DNA of 64,000 nucleotides, taken from contig OX393550.1 of NCBI GenBank assembly GCA_947650365.1, positions 69,495,744-69,559,743 of the forward strand, given 5' to 3'. Shown here one piece after another: positions 1 to 11,261 of this stretch. A program made the position numbers and the translations under genes. The stretch comes from Chamaelirium japonicum (taxonomy: Eukaryota; Streptophyta; Magnoliopsida; Liliales; Melanthiaceae). Positions within the stretch are counted from its first letter, which is position 1. The number at the start of each line of letters is the position of its first letter. The notes below the pieces were generated by a model. That model was not told the DNA's origin. It searched no databases and worked only from the letters and a program-made list of their open reading frames with translations.

Positions 1-984
1 ATATATGACTTCAAATTGTATACTTCGATGGCAGAAACTTTATATGCCCTATATAGGCAGTCTTTATCCTATGTGATAGCCACAACGAATCTGTAACTTT
101 ACTACATACAGAACATGCATACTTTCTTCCAATCTTATAATCCGTAAAATATATGTATACAGGAAGTCATGTATAGCCCACAACATAATGACTTTCATAT
201 TAAACATGGTAATACTATGAAAACCATAGGTGATGCTCCATGTAGACCACAAAGTTTTCAATTCTGTGATTAAAGGTTGCAAATAGACATCAATATTTTT
301 TCAGGACTATTCTTTTTATAAAATTGTAAACTCGTCCCTTATGCATGATGGCGGAAGATTGTATGGTACAATCATAACAAGTCAACAACTCATATTTTTC
401 AAATGGATTGAAATCATCCATAACAAGACCTATACATATATTTTGCGACTTGCTAGCAAAATCAGGCTACTTTAAGTTTACTTGTGTCTATATAGAATAA
501 TCTACTAGATGACGAATGATATTATCCTAGATAACTGACCTGATATGTTATGAAATATTTTTCACAATCCAAGAAATATTGTATAACCTCTTTAACCATG
601 GTGTTAATGGAAAGTACTGTAACATTCATCGGTACACGACTATCTCTTTTCCTCGCAAGGTACTCATAATTTCATCTGCTAACACCACATATAGGACAAC
701 TCTCAAGGTGCTCATGCTCTGCCCAATAAAGGATACACTCATTGGGCATGTATGAATCATCTTATAACTCATTCCTAGAGAGTTTATCATCTTCTTAGCA
801 ATATATAAGCTCTCTGATTCTGTATTATTCATTGATAATATCTTCTCAAGAGTTTCTAATAACTTTGTGAAGATAATATTGGACCATTGGTGTCATGCTT
901 TTAAACTTATTAGTTTGACTGGCACAGACAACTTTGTATACTCCGACTGACAAGAGAGATATAAGGGTTTTCTTACATTATTCA
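1..984. other. AT-rich intergenic DNA, nothing recognised
   Basis: This stretch is AT-rich and every open frame in it is short and lacks recognisable motifs. I see no RNA gene, terminal repeat or tandem array. It is probably old, decayed repeat DNA. Confidence 0.5.
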
Positions 985-1637
985 TCAACTATTGGTACTC
1001 ACTCTCTCACTCTGTTGATTCATTTTGCTCTTTGTCATGTTGATCATCGTGGGATATATGGGGGAAATTTTTGTGCCATCTTGATCGGAGACCTCTCCCC
1101 CATAACTCTTGATTGAATGTGGATGGTGCGCGTGATGCAGAGTAAGAGTGAGAGACAAGTGACATGAGAGATGTTGTCGAAGTTCGGTCTTATGACCTAC
1201 GTCTCCGAGCGAGAGGTGCCACATGATCTTCGCTATAATATGAGTAAATAGGGGGTGAGCGTTCTCTCGACAGCCCGAGAAAAGTTTCGTACAGTAGGGT
1301 TACACGGAGCAACTAGAAGGAAGAAGATAGCTCTGGCTCTAGAATCTTCTCTTCCTCTGATCCATTGACCAATCCCTTCTCTGTAAGCCATAGAGGTTAT
1401 TTTATAGCTGAGAAATACACTCGATATGGTAGTGATGATGTGGCGGTGCTGAGGGGCGTTGGTTTTGGGCCTCCTCACTGGGCCCTTTTTGGGTGTTATT
1501 CGGGCCCAATAAGGGGGCTTGATCTGTAGGTCCTGTAGAGTAGGCTCACGGGCCTGGGCTTGCCTGCATGAGTCATTGCGTGGGCCCATTTGTTTTTGGT
1601 CCGGTCCGGTATGATTTTTGCACCCACATGATAGCAC
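985..1637 (-). mobile_element. LTR-like fragment
   Basis: Read on the minus strand this block starts with TG (TGTGGGTGCAAAAATC near 1627) and has a TATA-like TATAAAATA at about 1397-1406. It then continues into a stretch containing GACGTAGGTC and CCGAACTTC, which resembles the R-U5 part of plant LTRs. No primer-binding site, target duplication or partner LTR was located, so the boundaries are approximate. The open frames here (for example 1233-1637) carry no protein motif and are judged non-coding. Confidence 0.35.
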
Positions 1638-2902
1638 ATCTATGAAAGCATCTGCATCATCTGGTTCAACATGTCATAATGTTTTATCTATCAAATCAAC
1701 CATCATCAGATATTCATTCTATAGTTCATCACCTCTATAAGGAATACCCGAAGTTGCAACATTACCACTAGATGAACTTAGTAATACATCTCCGTTTAAG
1801 AACAATTTTGTGTACGGCTTGTATACACTATTAATGATTAAATATTTACTAACAATTTCTAAATTTCTTTTGTTATTTTCATTTTAATATTTCACACACG
1901 AATATGAATATCAATCAATACCACTCAAGTTTGCTTTTGTAAAGTTGATAGAATTTTTAACACTGTCTAAATACTCGAGTGTCAACTTCGATGCCTTCAT
2001 ACATGCTTTGTTTGGAAGAATTGAAGACATATCTATTAAATTTAAGAATATAATTATTAATTATTAAAATTATTTAAATATTAACCCTATAATCATTATT
2101 GTTAGTCTAATTGTGTGAATGCCAAGTGGTGCTTGGTCATGGTTGTTGGCTGCCTAGTCATCGGTCAATTGACTGACGATGGTCACATACAAAAATAAAA
2201 AGAGAGTGTTGGTCCGGATGGCATAGGGTTTTGGCCCCAAATCAATTTGATTTTTTTAATGCATGATTCTTCTTAACATCTACAGAACGATAGGTTCTAT
2301 ATACAAGTTAGAATGCCTAGACCCCTTAATAGGCATTAGTTCTTGGCTTCCTTTATGTAAAAAAAAAAATTGGTAGTACCTCCCTCTAGTTCTCCAAGTA
2401 CACAGAGTTATACTAGGGGCAAGAGTGTCACCTTATCTAACTATGTACTTAGAGAACATGTAAGGGGTGGTTGACGAAATTCCTCGAAATAAAACAATAC
2501 CAAGAACATATCGACTACTAAGAGACCTTGTCGTTCTAGCGCCACCCCCTATAGAACCACATATTTTTGTTGATGATCACTGCTATCGACTAAACTATAA
2601 GGGTTATATAAATAAACAATTCTGAACAATTCGATTGTCATTGTTATCTTATAAAACATAACACTACTCGAGTCAACTAACAAGTGAATTAATTGACAAT
2701 AATGTTACGAGTTTACTGATTACTCACGACCCCATCGAACGAAAACTCTACATTATGATCCTTGTGTACATATGCAATTGGTATCGTGTACTATATTTTT
2801 TAATCAAATAGATATAATGTAATGTATGCGGATGTATGTGTGTGTTTCAAAAGGAATTTATAGGCTTTCTAAGAGAATTTTCTTTCATTCATATATGGGA
2901 GG
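1638..2902. other. Intergenic DNA, nothing recognised
   Basis: AT-rich sequence without long open frames, terminal repeats or RNA genes that I could identify. It leads directly into the foldback cluster that begins near 2903. Confidence 0.5.
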
Positions 2903-3263
2903 GATACTCTTACTAATGGAAACTTACAAATTGCCTTTTACCTAACCTAGAGGTTTCAGAATTTGATGAAACATGGTGGGGATGCTCTCTATGGCAAGTT
3001 GATCATCCTCACCAAAAATCATCAAATTCTATAACTTCTAGGGGCATCAAATATGTTATTCAAATTAACGGTTAAAATGAACGGTCAATAAAGCTTCTAA
3101 CATTTGATGCCCCTAGAGGTTATAGAATTTGATGATTTTTGGTGAGGATGATCAACTTGCCATAGAGAACATTCCCACAAGTTTTATCAAATTCTGAAAC
3201 CTCTAGGTTAGGTAAAAGGCGATTTGTAACTTTCATTTGTAAGATTCTATTAGTAAGAGTATC
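2903..3263. repeat. Long inverted repeat made of two foldback units
   Basis: Arms at about 2924-3052 and 3102-3229 are inverted copies of each other around a loop of about 50 bases. A short outer stem (GATACTCTTACTAAT against ATTAGTAAGAGTATC) extends the structure. Each arm is itself a hairpin of about 100 bases (2941-3044 and 3109-3212), with stems starting CCTAGAGGTTTCAGAA or CCTAGAGGTTATAGAA and closing with TTCTAGG or CTCTAGG. The same unit recurs at 3733-3841 and 3906-4020. A MITE-like foldback family or a small-RNA-producing hairpin are both possible. Confidence 0.75.
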
Positions 3264-3676
<413 letters not shown>

Positions 3677-3732
3677 GTCGTTACAGTAGTGAGCTGGGGC
3701 TGCCGGGGGGGAAAGTGAGCTGCGGGTATTTT

Positions 3733-3841
3733 GACCCCCCAATAAGTTATGGAATTTGATAAAATTTGGTGAGGTTGTTGCCTAGGATAAGATGATCATC
3801 CTCACCAATTTTCATCAAATTCCAAAACTTCTAGGGGGGTC
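3733..3841. repeat. Foldback unit, family copy 3
   Basis: Stem ends GACCCCCC and GGGGGGTC. The inner arms match as GGAATTTGATAAAATTTGG against CCAATTTTCATCAAATTCC. The unit shares the TTTGATGA and GGTGAGG/CCTCACC motifs with the units at 2941-3044, 3109-3212 and 3906-4020. Confidence 0.75.
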
Positions 3842-3905
3842 AAATGGTCGAAGCAATTTCTATATAGGGTCAGGATCGAATGACCCAGCAAATAACCCAA
3901 TACCC

Positions 3906-4020
3906 TTTGATGCACCTAGAGGTTTTAGAATGGGCTGGTTTTTTGTAGGCATGTTGTATATGGTATGTTGATCATCCTCACAAAAAATCAGCCCATTCTA
4001 AAACATCTAGGTGCATCAAA
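3906..4020. repeat. Foldback unit, family copy 4
   Basis: The arms are near-perfect: TTTGATGCACCTAGAGGTTT at the left and TCTAGGTGCATCAAA at the right, continuing inward through GAATGGGCTG and CAGCCCATTC. The stem is about 45 bases with a short loop, giving a hairpin the size of a plant miRNA precursor. Base pairing is seen directly; any small-RNA role is inference. Confidence 0.75.
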
Positions 4021-4028
4021 TGCGCTCA

Positions 4029-4243
<215 letters not shown>

Positions 4244-4426
4244 ATTTCAAGAAGATGACCGACTTCTAAAAACCCAATTGCTAATCTAATTTGTGTACAC
4301 TAGATAATATAGTTCAACTCAAAACTCATTGCATGTCCTGTATCGAAATTCTAATCGCTCCTCACGTAATTGCGTATATAATGGAGAAAGAGACAAAATT
4401 ATAGAGGGTCCGGAGGGGTCGCGATC

Positions 4427-4600
4427 GGGCCACGAGGACGTGGGGAGGCCATTAGTGTCGCAGCCTGGCCATGAGGGCGCAGGGAGGCCGGTGGTGTCGC
4501 AACCAGGCCACAAGGGTGCGTAGGAGGCGGGTGGTGTCGCAGCCAGGCAACAAGGGCCCTGGGAGGCCGGTGGTACGTCGCAGTCGGGCCAACATGAACA
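4427..4600. repeat. About 39-bp minisatellite
   Basis: Four diverged copies of a GC-rich unit built on GGGAGGCCGGTGGTGTCGCA followed by GCCAGGCCACAAGGG. Because 39 is a multiple of three, the minus-strand frame 4319-4702 translates to a 13-residue repeat of the type WPGCDTTGLPAPS. I see no other evidence that this frame is a gene. Confidence 0.7.
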
Positions 4601-4610
4601 AAACCCAACA

Positions 4611-4632
4611 CCCCCCCCCCCCCCCCCCCCCC
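4611..4632. repeat. Poly(C) tract of 22
   Basis: An uninterrupted run of 22 C. Such runs are unstable and are also frequent sequencing or assembly trouble spots. Confidence 0.95.
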
Positions 4633-5184
4633 GAAACCCCAATCCAATCCTCCTCTTAAGCGCCACCCTTCTCTCCTCCTCCTCCTCCGCTTCTTCTTTC
4701 ATCTCCCTGATGGAGCTATCCTAATATTGAACAATTAATTAAAGGGGTAAGACAAAACACATTTATCAAAATAAGGGGGGAGTCAAAATAACCCAAAAAA
4801 AGATATGGTGCTCAGAGAGCAATTCCCAACCTCTTCCCCGTTCCCCTGTGTCTGCTTATTTTAGAAGGAAACCCACATGGCATTACAAAACCTGTCCCAA
4901 CGAGCCCCAGAACAGGTCACGTCGTCGTCTTCTTCTACCAACCATGGAGAACACACAACAGCAGAAGCCCATCAAACTCATGCCTCCCACGTGCATGGCC
5001 CATATAAAAGAATGAAAGAATTGGTGTGTGTGTGTGTGGAGAGAGAGAAGCCTCAATTTTATTATAGTCTGAGACTTGCTACCAACCATGGAGAACCCTT
5101 TTCCCCTCTGTCTTGATGTCACCTAACTTAGTGCTCAGACAAATGGTGCAGGAATGGCAGCCCCGACATCACTAAAGAGGGCCC

Positions 5185-5263
<79 letters not shown>

Positions 5264-5377
5264 AAATCAAAGGCTTCCAAACTTATCTACGGCTGCAAGT
5301 CACTCTCATCCTCTCATCTATTGGTAGATAAGGGAGGCGATTGAGAGAGACCACACACCAATTATGCATTTTATGCA
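4633..5377. other. Non-coding stretch with (CT)n tract
   Basis: There is a (CT)n microsatellite at about 5185-5262. Otherwise I see no genes or recognisable repeats. Short open frames near 4877-5122 lack motifs on either strand. Confidence 0.5.
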
Positions 5378-5628
5378 AGAACAATACTTCGCTCCAACAG
5401 GCGTTGGAGTGCGCGGCCGCTCTGCCCGATGTGCATTGGATGAATATCACTGATGACATTCAGCCGTTAGCAAATTCTGACAGAATATCACTAGTGACAT
5501 TCACTCAGGCTAGTGATACTCTGTCATAATTCCGAACGGCTAAATATTGCTAGTGAGATTCATCTAACGGTTCACATCGGACAAAGAAGCCTGGTGCTCC
5601 AACACCTGTTGGAGCGAAGTATTGTTCT
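5378..5628. mobile_element. hAT-type foldback MITE
   Basis: A 251-bp element with inverted ends AGAACAATACTTCGCTCC and GGAGCGAAGTATTGTTCT. It is flanked by perfect 8-bp direct repeats TTTATGCA at 5370-5377 and 5629-5636. The interior also pairs with itself (CAGCCGTTAGCAAATT against CGAACGGCTAAAT). An 8-bp target duplication with short inverted ends is the hAT signature. There is no coding capacity. Confidence 0.88.
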
Positions 5629-5636
5629 TTTATGCA

Positions 5637-6190
5637 TGCGGTGAGAAAGGACAACCTAGTTGAGCTCTAAAATTAGCTTTTAAGTTGGTTTGTGGGAGTG
5701 CCCGATCACAGCCGTTCCATTGGTATGTCGGTCGAGGATGTGTGGATCCACCCGATCAAGTTGGGTGCAAGTATCGATGGTTATGATTGGATGCCATGTC
5801 GGTCGGACCAAACTAGATCTTCTAAACGAAAATTTTATTCAGCCAGACAAACAGTGCAAAGACTTTTCTTCTAATAACTTAACCTTTGGTTAGAATGAAG
5901 TAACAGAGGTGAATATAATAAACTTTGTGGCAAACATTTTGCTAAGTACGTGATATAAAGTTTGTATCTGCAGCATCTGCGTTGACTTGAATTATGAATC
6001 CGCACGTTCTTAATGATGATGTGCTGCATTACTGGCAAATCGCTAGCTGTACTAACTAGGGGTGCAACTTAATTGGGTCGAGTAAAACTTAGAACCAACC
6101 TTGGTTCGGGTATTTTGATTAAACAGGTTGATTCGGTTCTAAGTTTTGTGGGTCTGATTAAATATAGGTCGGTTCCGGATTTAAAAACAT
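5637..6190. other. Non-coding; low-complexity GGTT-rich end
   Basis: Mostly unrecognised. From about 6057 the sequence becomes biased (TAGGGGTGCAAC, then repeated GGTTC and GGTCGG blocks), like the low-complexity interiors of some plant hAT MITEs. No right terminus is visible because it runs into a Cassandra-like fragment. Confidence 0.4.
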
Positions 6191-6350
6191 GTCTTTTATG
6201 TTTGGGAGAGAGAATTATATAAGTAACTCATGATCTTCTTCTGTCTAGAAGATGTGGGACTAACTCCTGGTCTTAGACACCTAGCCTCATTTTATCCATC
6301 TTACCATCAAAGTCTCAAGAGTCTTGACTATTGGATCTTGATCATCACAA
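6191..6350 (-). mobile_element. Cassandra-like LTR fragment, without 5S part
   Basis: TTTATGTTTGGGAGAGAGAA, AGATGTGGGACTAACTC and GGATCTTGATCATCACA match, with substitutions, the LTR parts outside the 5S region at 51750-51923 and 63810-63934. On the minus strand the LTR start reads TGTGATGATCAAGATCC. The 5S-derived segment is absent here, so this is a truncated copy. Confidence 0.65.
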
Positions 6351-6472
6351 CTCTTGACATCCATTTGATATAACTTGAAATTCAAGTGACAAGAGATAGC
6401 AAGCAATAAACGAGTAGATTCAAGTCTCGCAACATGAGCAAAATTTCATCACAGTTTATACCTTCTACTTGA

Positions 6473-6840
6473 CTATATATATCCTTGAGCAACAAGTCTT
6501 ACTTTGTTCCAGATTATAGTCTCAAACTCATCAGATTTGTTGTTGAAAATCCACTTTGTGCCAATCACATTCACATTCAAAAGCCTTGGAACTAACTCCC
6601 AAACATCTTGCCTTTTGAATTGGTTCATCTCTTCTTGCATGACCATTATCCACTGCTCATCCTCCAAAGTCTCTCCTTAACATTATTTGGCTCCATGCTA
6701 GAAACATAGCACACAAAACCAAGCACATTTTGAAGTTGCCTCCTAGTCCGGACTCCGGAATCCAATGATAACATCATTTGAGTGATTCCTTTGTACCCAT
6801 GGGGTAGGAGCTTGTTCAACAATGGGTTAAGGATTATCAT
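6473..6840 (-). pseudogene. copia reverse transcriptase start, broken
   Basis: The frame 6667-6473 contains EDEQWIMVMQEEMNQF, WELVPRL, VIGTKWIFNNK and VRLVAQGY, the diagnostic start of the Ty1/copia RT domain. The preceding part (SMEPNNVKE) sits in another frame at 6840-6646, so a frameshift separates them. The catalytic YVDD region is not present downstream. It belongs to copia-1. Confidence 0.85.
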
Positions 6841-6983
6841 CTTGAGGAGGCACCTCTACAAGCACGTAAGGAGCACAATCATCATTTCTTCAACCACTCA
6901 AAAAACCATCATCCTCCTCAATTCGCACACAAGGAGGATGTGAGCTTTGATCACCAACCAGCAAGGGTTATTCATAGTCATCT

Positions 6984-7830
6984 CTTTTTTTTTTTGGAAG
7001 GTAAGAAAATATCATTAGATCAAAATGGTTTACAAGAGAGCATCATCCCTATACGTGTTGTACCCGTACAAAGTAAACAGTCCTCCCCCAAAAGAAGATA
7101 AAAATAAAGAGAATCTAACATCGAAGCCTGTCTTTCCGATCCTTTAAAATTGCAATCTCTCTCTCCTTGCTGATTTTTCGCTCTGCTCCCTCAAATAGGC
7201 CTCCTAATTGAGAATAGATGGTTTGTAGGATTTGCCGGATGGAGCTATTTCTTTCTCCGAAAGTGTGCTCATTCCTCTCTAACCAAATTGTGTAGACAGT
7301 GCAAGCTAAAGAGGTGCGGATGATCTTGCCTTTCACGCTCTTCTTTCCCCCTTCCTGGTGGATTCGAAGTGATAGATTACTGAATTTTTCATTCGGGATC
7401 CTTAGTACCTTCATGTTACAGCTGACCTGCTCCCAAATGAAGTTTAAGATTGGGCAATTGAAAAATAGATGGTCCACTGTTTCTTCGGCTTTTTTGCACA
7501 TGATGCATCGGTTAGCTATGTGCAGTCCTCTTCTTTGTAAGATATCAAATGTGGCAAGCCGATTATAGCTAAGTTTTCACACACAGAATGTCATCCTTGG
7601 AGGTATAGGTTGCAGCCATATTAGCTTACTCCACTCGATATTAAGCCCTCGATTTCTCACCGCCTGCCAATCTGATTTGAAGCTAAAAATATGACTAGAT
7701 GTTGCTGTCCACTGCACTTCATAATCTGCATTAGCTGGCAGCAACTCTATGCTTTTAATTTTGTCGAATAAATCAGCAACTATGTTGTTCATTGGCCTTG
7801 GGAACTCCCATCTACCCTCTCTAATGCAAT
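6984..7830 (-). mobile_element. 5'-truncated LINE (L1-type) insertion
   Basis: The minus-strand frame encodes the C-terminal end of plant LINE ORF2. It has the zf-RVT motif CIMCKKAEETVDHLFFNCP followed by WEQV, VYTIWLERN and a basic tail ending at 7115. A poly(A) tail appears as T-rich sequence at 6984-6996. The insertion is flanked by a 10-bp duplication ATAGTCATCT at 6974-6983 and 7831-7840. Only one in-frame stop is seen (a TGA after MTFCV, where Trp is expected), so the copy is young. It lies inside copia-1. Confidence 0.9.
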
Positions 7831-8239
7831 ATAGTCATCTTCAATGAGTATATTAATAAGCTCCATCTTTGATTTAATTAGTGACCAAATTGTACACTCG
7901 ATAAGCACAAATATTCATCAAGTAGCCAAGAAATATACCATTATCACTCCTCGAGTCAAACTTCGCTGGCCTAGTTTGTGATGCTATTTGGTCAACTCAT
8001 TGACTTTTGGCTCATAACATTTCTCACCAAGACTGTCTCATATGGCATACAAGTTGTTCATAGTCATTTTGCAACACATCAACTCATTTCCTTCCTTATC
8101 GATGATGAAACTTTTAGACTTGTGAAAGATCACTTAGTTGGACGAATCAGACAATTGACTCATATATGCTTATGAGATCGGTCTTGAGGCCCTCAACAGG
8201 AACACCTGCTTAACCATCTCTATGCCGGGGGCACGAATG

Positions 8240-8380
8240 ATGTCATTTTCAACAATTTTGGAGATACTCTCATCACCAAACATAACACTCCCTTCTTTGA
8301 CATCTTGATGTTGGGTAAACTCAGACTTGATGCCCGTCATGTGTCAGGAGCAACCACTATCAATAAGCCACCTATCAGAA
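8240..8380 (-). pseudogene. copia aspartic protease site, with stop
   Basis: The minus strand reads WLIDSGCS, a stop, then HMTG. The copia protease signature is W-x-x-DSGCSRHMTG, so the Arg codon has become TGA. The flanks (DRW before, SEFTQHQDVKEGSVMFGDE after) fit the usual protease context. This marks copia-1 as inactive. Confidence 0.8.
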
Positions 8381-8559
8381 GTGATGGTATTCAAGACATT
8401 GTACTAGGCAGTTTTGCAAGTGTTAGCATCCTTTTGAACCCATTTAACCGAGCTACATGGTCTACACCACTTTTCTTGTTTCCAACATTAGAAGACTTCG
8501 AGTGAGTCTTCTTTTAATTGCTTCTTCTGAGCATTTATGGGTTCAACAAATGTAGGAGC

Positions 8560-10513
8560 TGTTGTAGCTCGTGTGTCCTTAGCGTGGATTTTCTGTATTA
8601 ACATTAATAAAGATGACTTTGGTTATTGTTTTAATTAGAATACTACTCTGGTATATGATAATACTCATATAATAAAAGACCCTAGGGAACACAGTAGGCC
8701 ACTGAGGTGCATGGAGGATCCATGCTTGGGAGACCCAGTGGACCAGTTCTGTGTAGACCTAGAACTAGTTCACAGCTTAGGTAATGCCGGTCGCTTCACC
8801 GAGAACAAGCTGTTGGCAGGTAGAGGATGTGGTGAAGTCTTCACCATGGGAACGTGGGATTCTCATTCACCTGACCAAGCACACTGATCGTGTTGAACAG
8901 GAACCAAGACGGTGCACAGTTCAGTGATTCAGACACTGGTGCAGAAACCGTCTTACTACTATAGATAATCTGTCCTTAACCCTGAGGGACCATGTACACT
9001 GGGCCAACCAGTTGTGTGGTGCTTTGATGTGCCAAAGTGTGCGGACCTTCCATAGTCCAATACCACAGTACGTTGGGTTACCCGGCTGGCGCTTGAGTGA
9101 CATGTAATCCCTACAGGTTATCCGACGTCCAGTGTTGGATGGGTGCGGTTTGATGAGTCAATCTGTCCACACAGTTAACCCAGGCCTGGTGGTTGTCAGT
9201 ATGACTGATGATGTTCCGGATGCTAGGCATAGCACCGGAAGGTGTGTGGTGTTATAGATGACAAGTCATCAAACCCTAGTCAGATGATCGATCGGGATCT
9301 TACGGTGCTCCCCATCGCCCGAGTCGTATCATGGCACCAGTAATAGGAGGGACTAAGGATTATCGGAGTATAGTAGAGAACAGGGTTACGAGGGAGTAAC
9401 ATAAGTTTAGGATCACTAGAGTTCAACTCGCGTCGCACTCTGGGTGGCTACGCGGGTTAATCGGATTAGGGCTGATTAACGGAACTTTCGGTGTGTCACC
9501 GGAACAGTTAATCAGGGATCCGGTTGGAGCTAGAGATTCCGAACCCTGAAGGTTCCACCCTGTCGTTGCGTATAGGAATTGTTCCCCGACCTTGTTGGAT
9601 ACGTTGGATGCGAAGTAGCGCGATGGAGCGCAAGCCCGGAGCCAAAGAACCTAATTCACATGTGTTACGGGTCGTAGGGGTATTTTGGTAAATACTGAAA
9701 TATGGCTCAGAACATATTGAATATGGATCTTGGATTGAGCGGAATAATTCCAGGAGCTCACAGGCGCTGACGGAACTCGATTCCGAGTAGCGCACCTCAC
9801 TCAGTCTCACTTTCAGTTTTCCGCTTTTCGTGAAGGGCGTTTTCGTCCGGACTTCACGATAGACACCCGGAAGACCTAAATCTGATCCCCCCTTGTCTCT
9901 ATCCGTCTAGGGGCCGGCCCTAGGCTCCTTGGAGCCATGGGAGACCAGCCCTATAAAGGGAATAGAGAGGGGAGGGGCCGGCCCTATGGTTCTACTCCCT
10001 CCCCTCCAAAAATCCGACCCCTAGTCTCCTCCTTTGTGGTTTCGGCCAAGGAAAAGAGAGGAAGAAGAAGGGAGAAGGAAGAGGAAGGAAGGAGAAGGAA
10101 GAAAGGAGAAAGAGGAGGAGAAAATCTCGAGGCTCGCCATTGTCTTCGCAACGGATTCCTCCGTCGGCTCGAAATCCCTGCACTCAGAGATGGGATTTTG
10201 AGGATTCTTCAATTCGCAAAGGACAAGGTGCTATCCGATAGTTTCCCTTGCGATTCAAGTGCGGTTCTTCATTGTTCCGTAATCTCCGGATCATAGATCC
10301 ATAAGGTATGATGAATCTAAACATCTAAGTAGATGCATGCATGTCTTCCGTAGATTGTAGTATGCCTCTAGGGTATCCGCACATATGCTAAGATCGTAGA
10401 TTTGTATGTAGATTGTTTTGTATCACGAATTGTAATGAAACATACATTGTATGATCTTCGGATCTTTCTTTTGCTTCCGCTGTGACTCTGATTAGCGGAA
10501 CCTAATTCCAACA
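8560..10513 (+). mobile_element. Solo LTR, 1954 bp, nested in copia-1
   Basis: It begins TGTTG and ends CAACA, forming 5-bp inverted termini, and is flanked by GGAGC at 8555-8559 and 10514-10518. A TATA box (CTATAAAGGG) lies at 9951-9960, giving + orientation with about 1.4 kb of U3. There is no gag or pol between the ends. Removing the element plus one duplication restores copia-1. A diverged relative lies at 57430-58756, sharing blocks such as ACCCTGA(G)G and CCTGAAGGTTCCACC. The open frames inside (for example 9937-10296) are not supported as genes. Confidence 0.9.
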
Positions 10514-10558
10514 GGAGCAATATACCTCAAAAGGCCTCAAAACCTATCCACTTCAGCT

Positions 10559-11180
10559 TTACCCCAACCGATAGTAATTATCGCTTATGTGTCCTTTTCT
10601 ACCATAGTAAGAGCACACATAAAGTCGAAATGGACCCTTATGGATGACTTTAGTGGCCCTTACATCAGTATGAGCAGGGCCTCTTCTATCCATGACTTCT
10701 CCGGTGCTATTGACAAGAGGATTCACATTGTTAGAGCTGGTCACAAACCACTCGCTAAGGGATGTGGCTATTCTACTAGACTTCAACCTTTTGATTTCTG
10801 CCAAAGCGGCATTCTTCTTCTTTATTTCTGAGTTCAAAAGTTGATCCAACGATTTGGCTTGAATCTCCATATTGAACTTCTTTTCCTTCCACGAATTAAA
10901 AGCAACAAGCTCAAACTCAAGTGAACTTAATTTCTTGATTAAGCTATTAATCTCACTTGATTGAGCTTCAATTCGAGAGGCACAAAGATCTATCTCTTGC
11001 TCCAAATCGTCATTCTTGGATTGAATGTCAAGAACTCTCTTTCTCAACTCCTTGTTGAGCTTGCCCAACTTAGCCATCTCAACTACTACCTAGCTACAAA
11101 TTAACTCGAGGTCGAAATCCTCCATGGAATCGATTCCACCACTCATGCTACCTAAGGATTCGTCATTAGACGAACTCATG
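10559..11180 (-). pseudogene. copia gag C-terminal region with coiled coil and degenerate zinc knuckle
   Basis: The 172-residue frame 11077-10559 is a coiled-coil stretch (LGKLNKELRKRVLDIQ, SKNDDLEQEIDL, LSSLEFELVAF). It ends CSYYGRKGHISDNYYRLG, which corresponds to the CCHC knuckle of gag with two Cys replaced by Tyr. Upstream sequence to about 11180 (SSSNDESLGSMSGGIDS) continues in the same frame until a stop. It lies immediately upstream, in transcription order, of the protease site of copia-1. Confidence 0.75.
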
Positions 11181-11242
11181 AAAATGAATACAACAAAAAC
11201 AAGCTATCCACTCTGGGATGAAGATGCCACACGGAGCAACAT

Positions 11243-11256
11243 TGTTCTAATACACC
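11243..11256 (-). other. Primer-binding-site-like sequence of copia-1
   Basis: The minus strand reads GGTGTATTAGAACAATG, which resembles the initiator-Met tRNA complement TGGTATCAGAGC and sits between the gag region and LTR-like sequence. The match is imperfect. Confidence 0.4.
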
Positions 11257-11261
11257 TTTAG

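Noticed and set aside
1233..1637. 134-residue minus-strand frame
   Set aside because: Lies in LTR-like sequence with a TATA box inside it; no protein motif.
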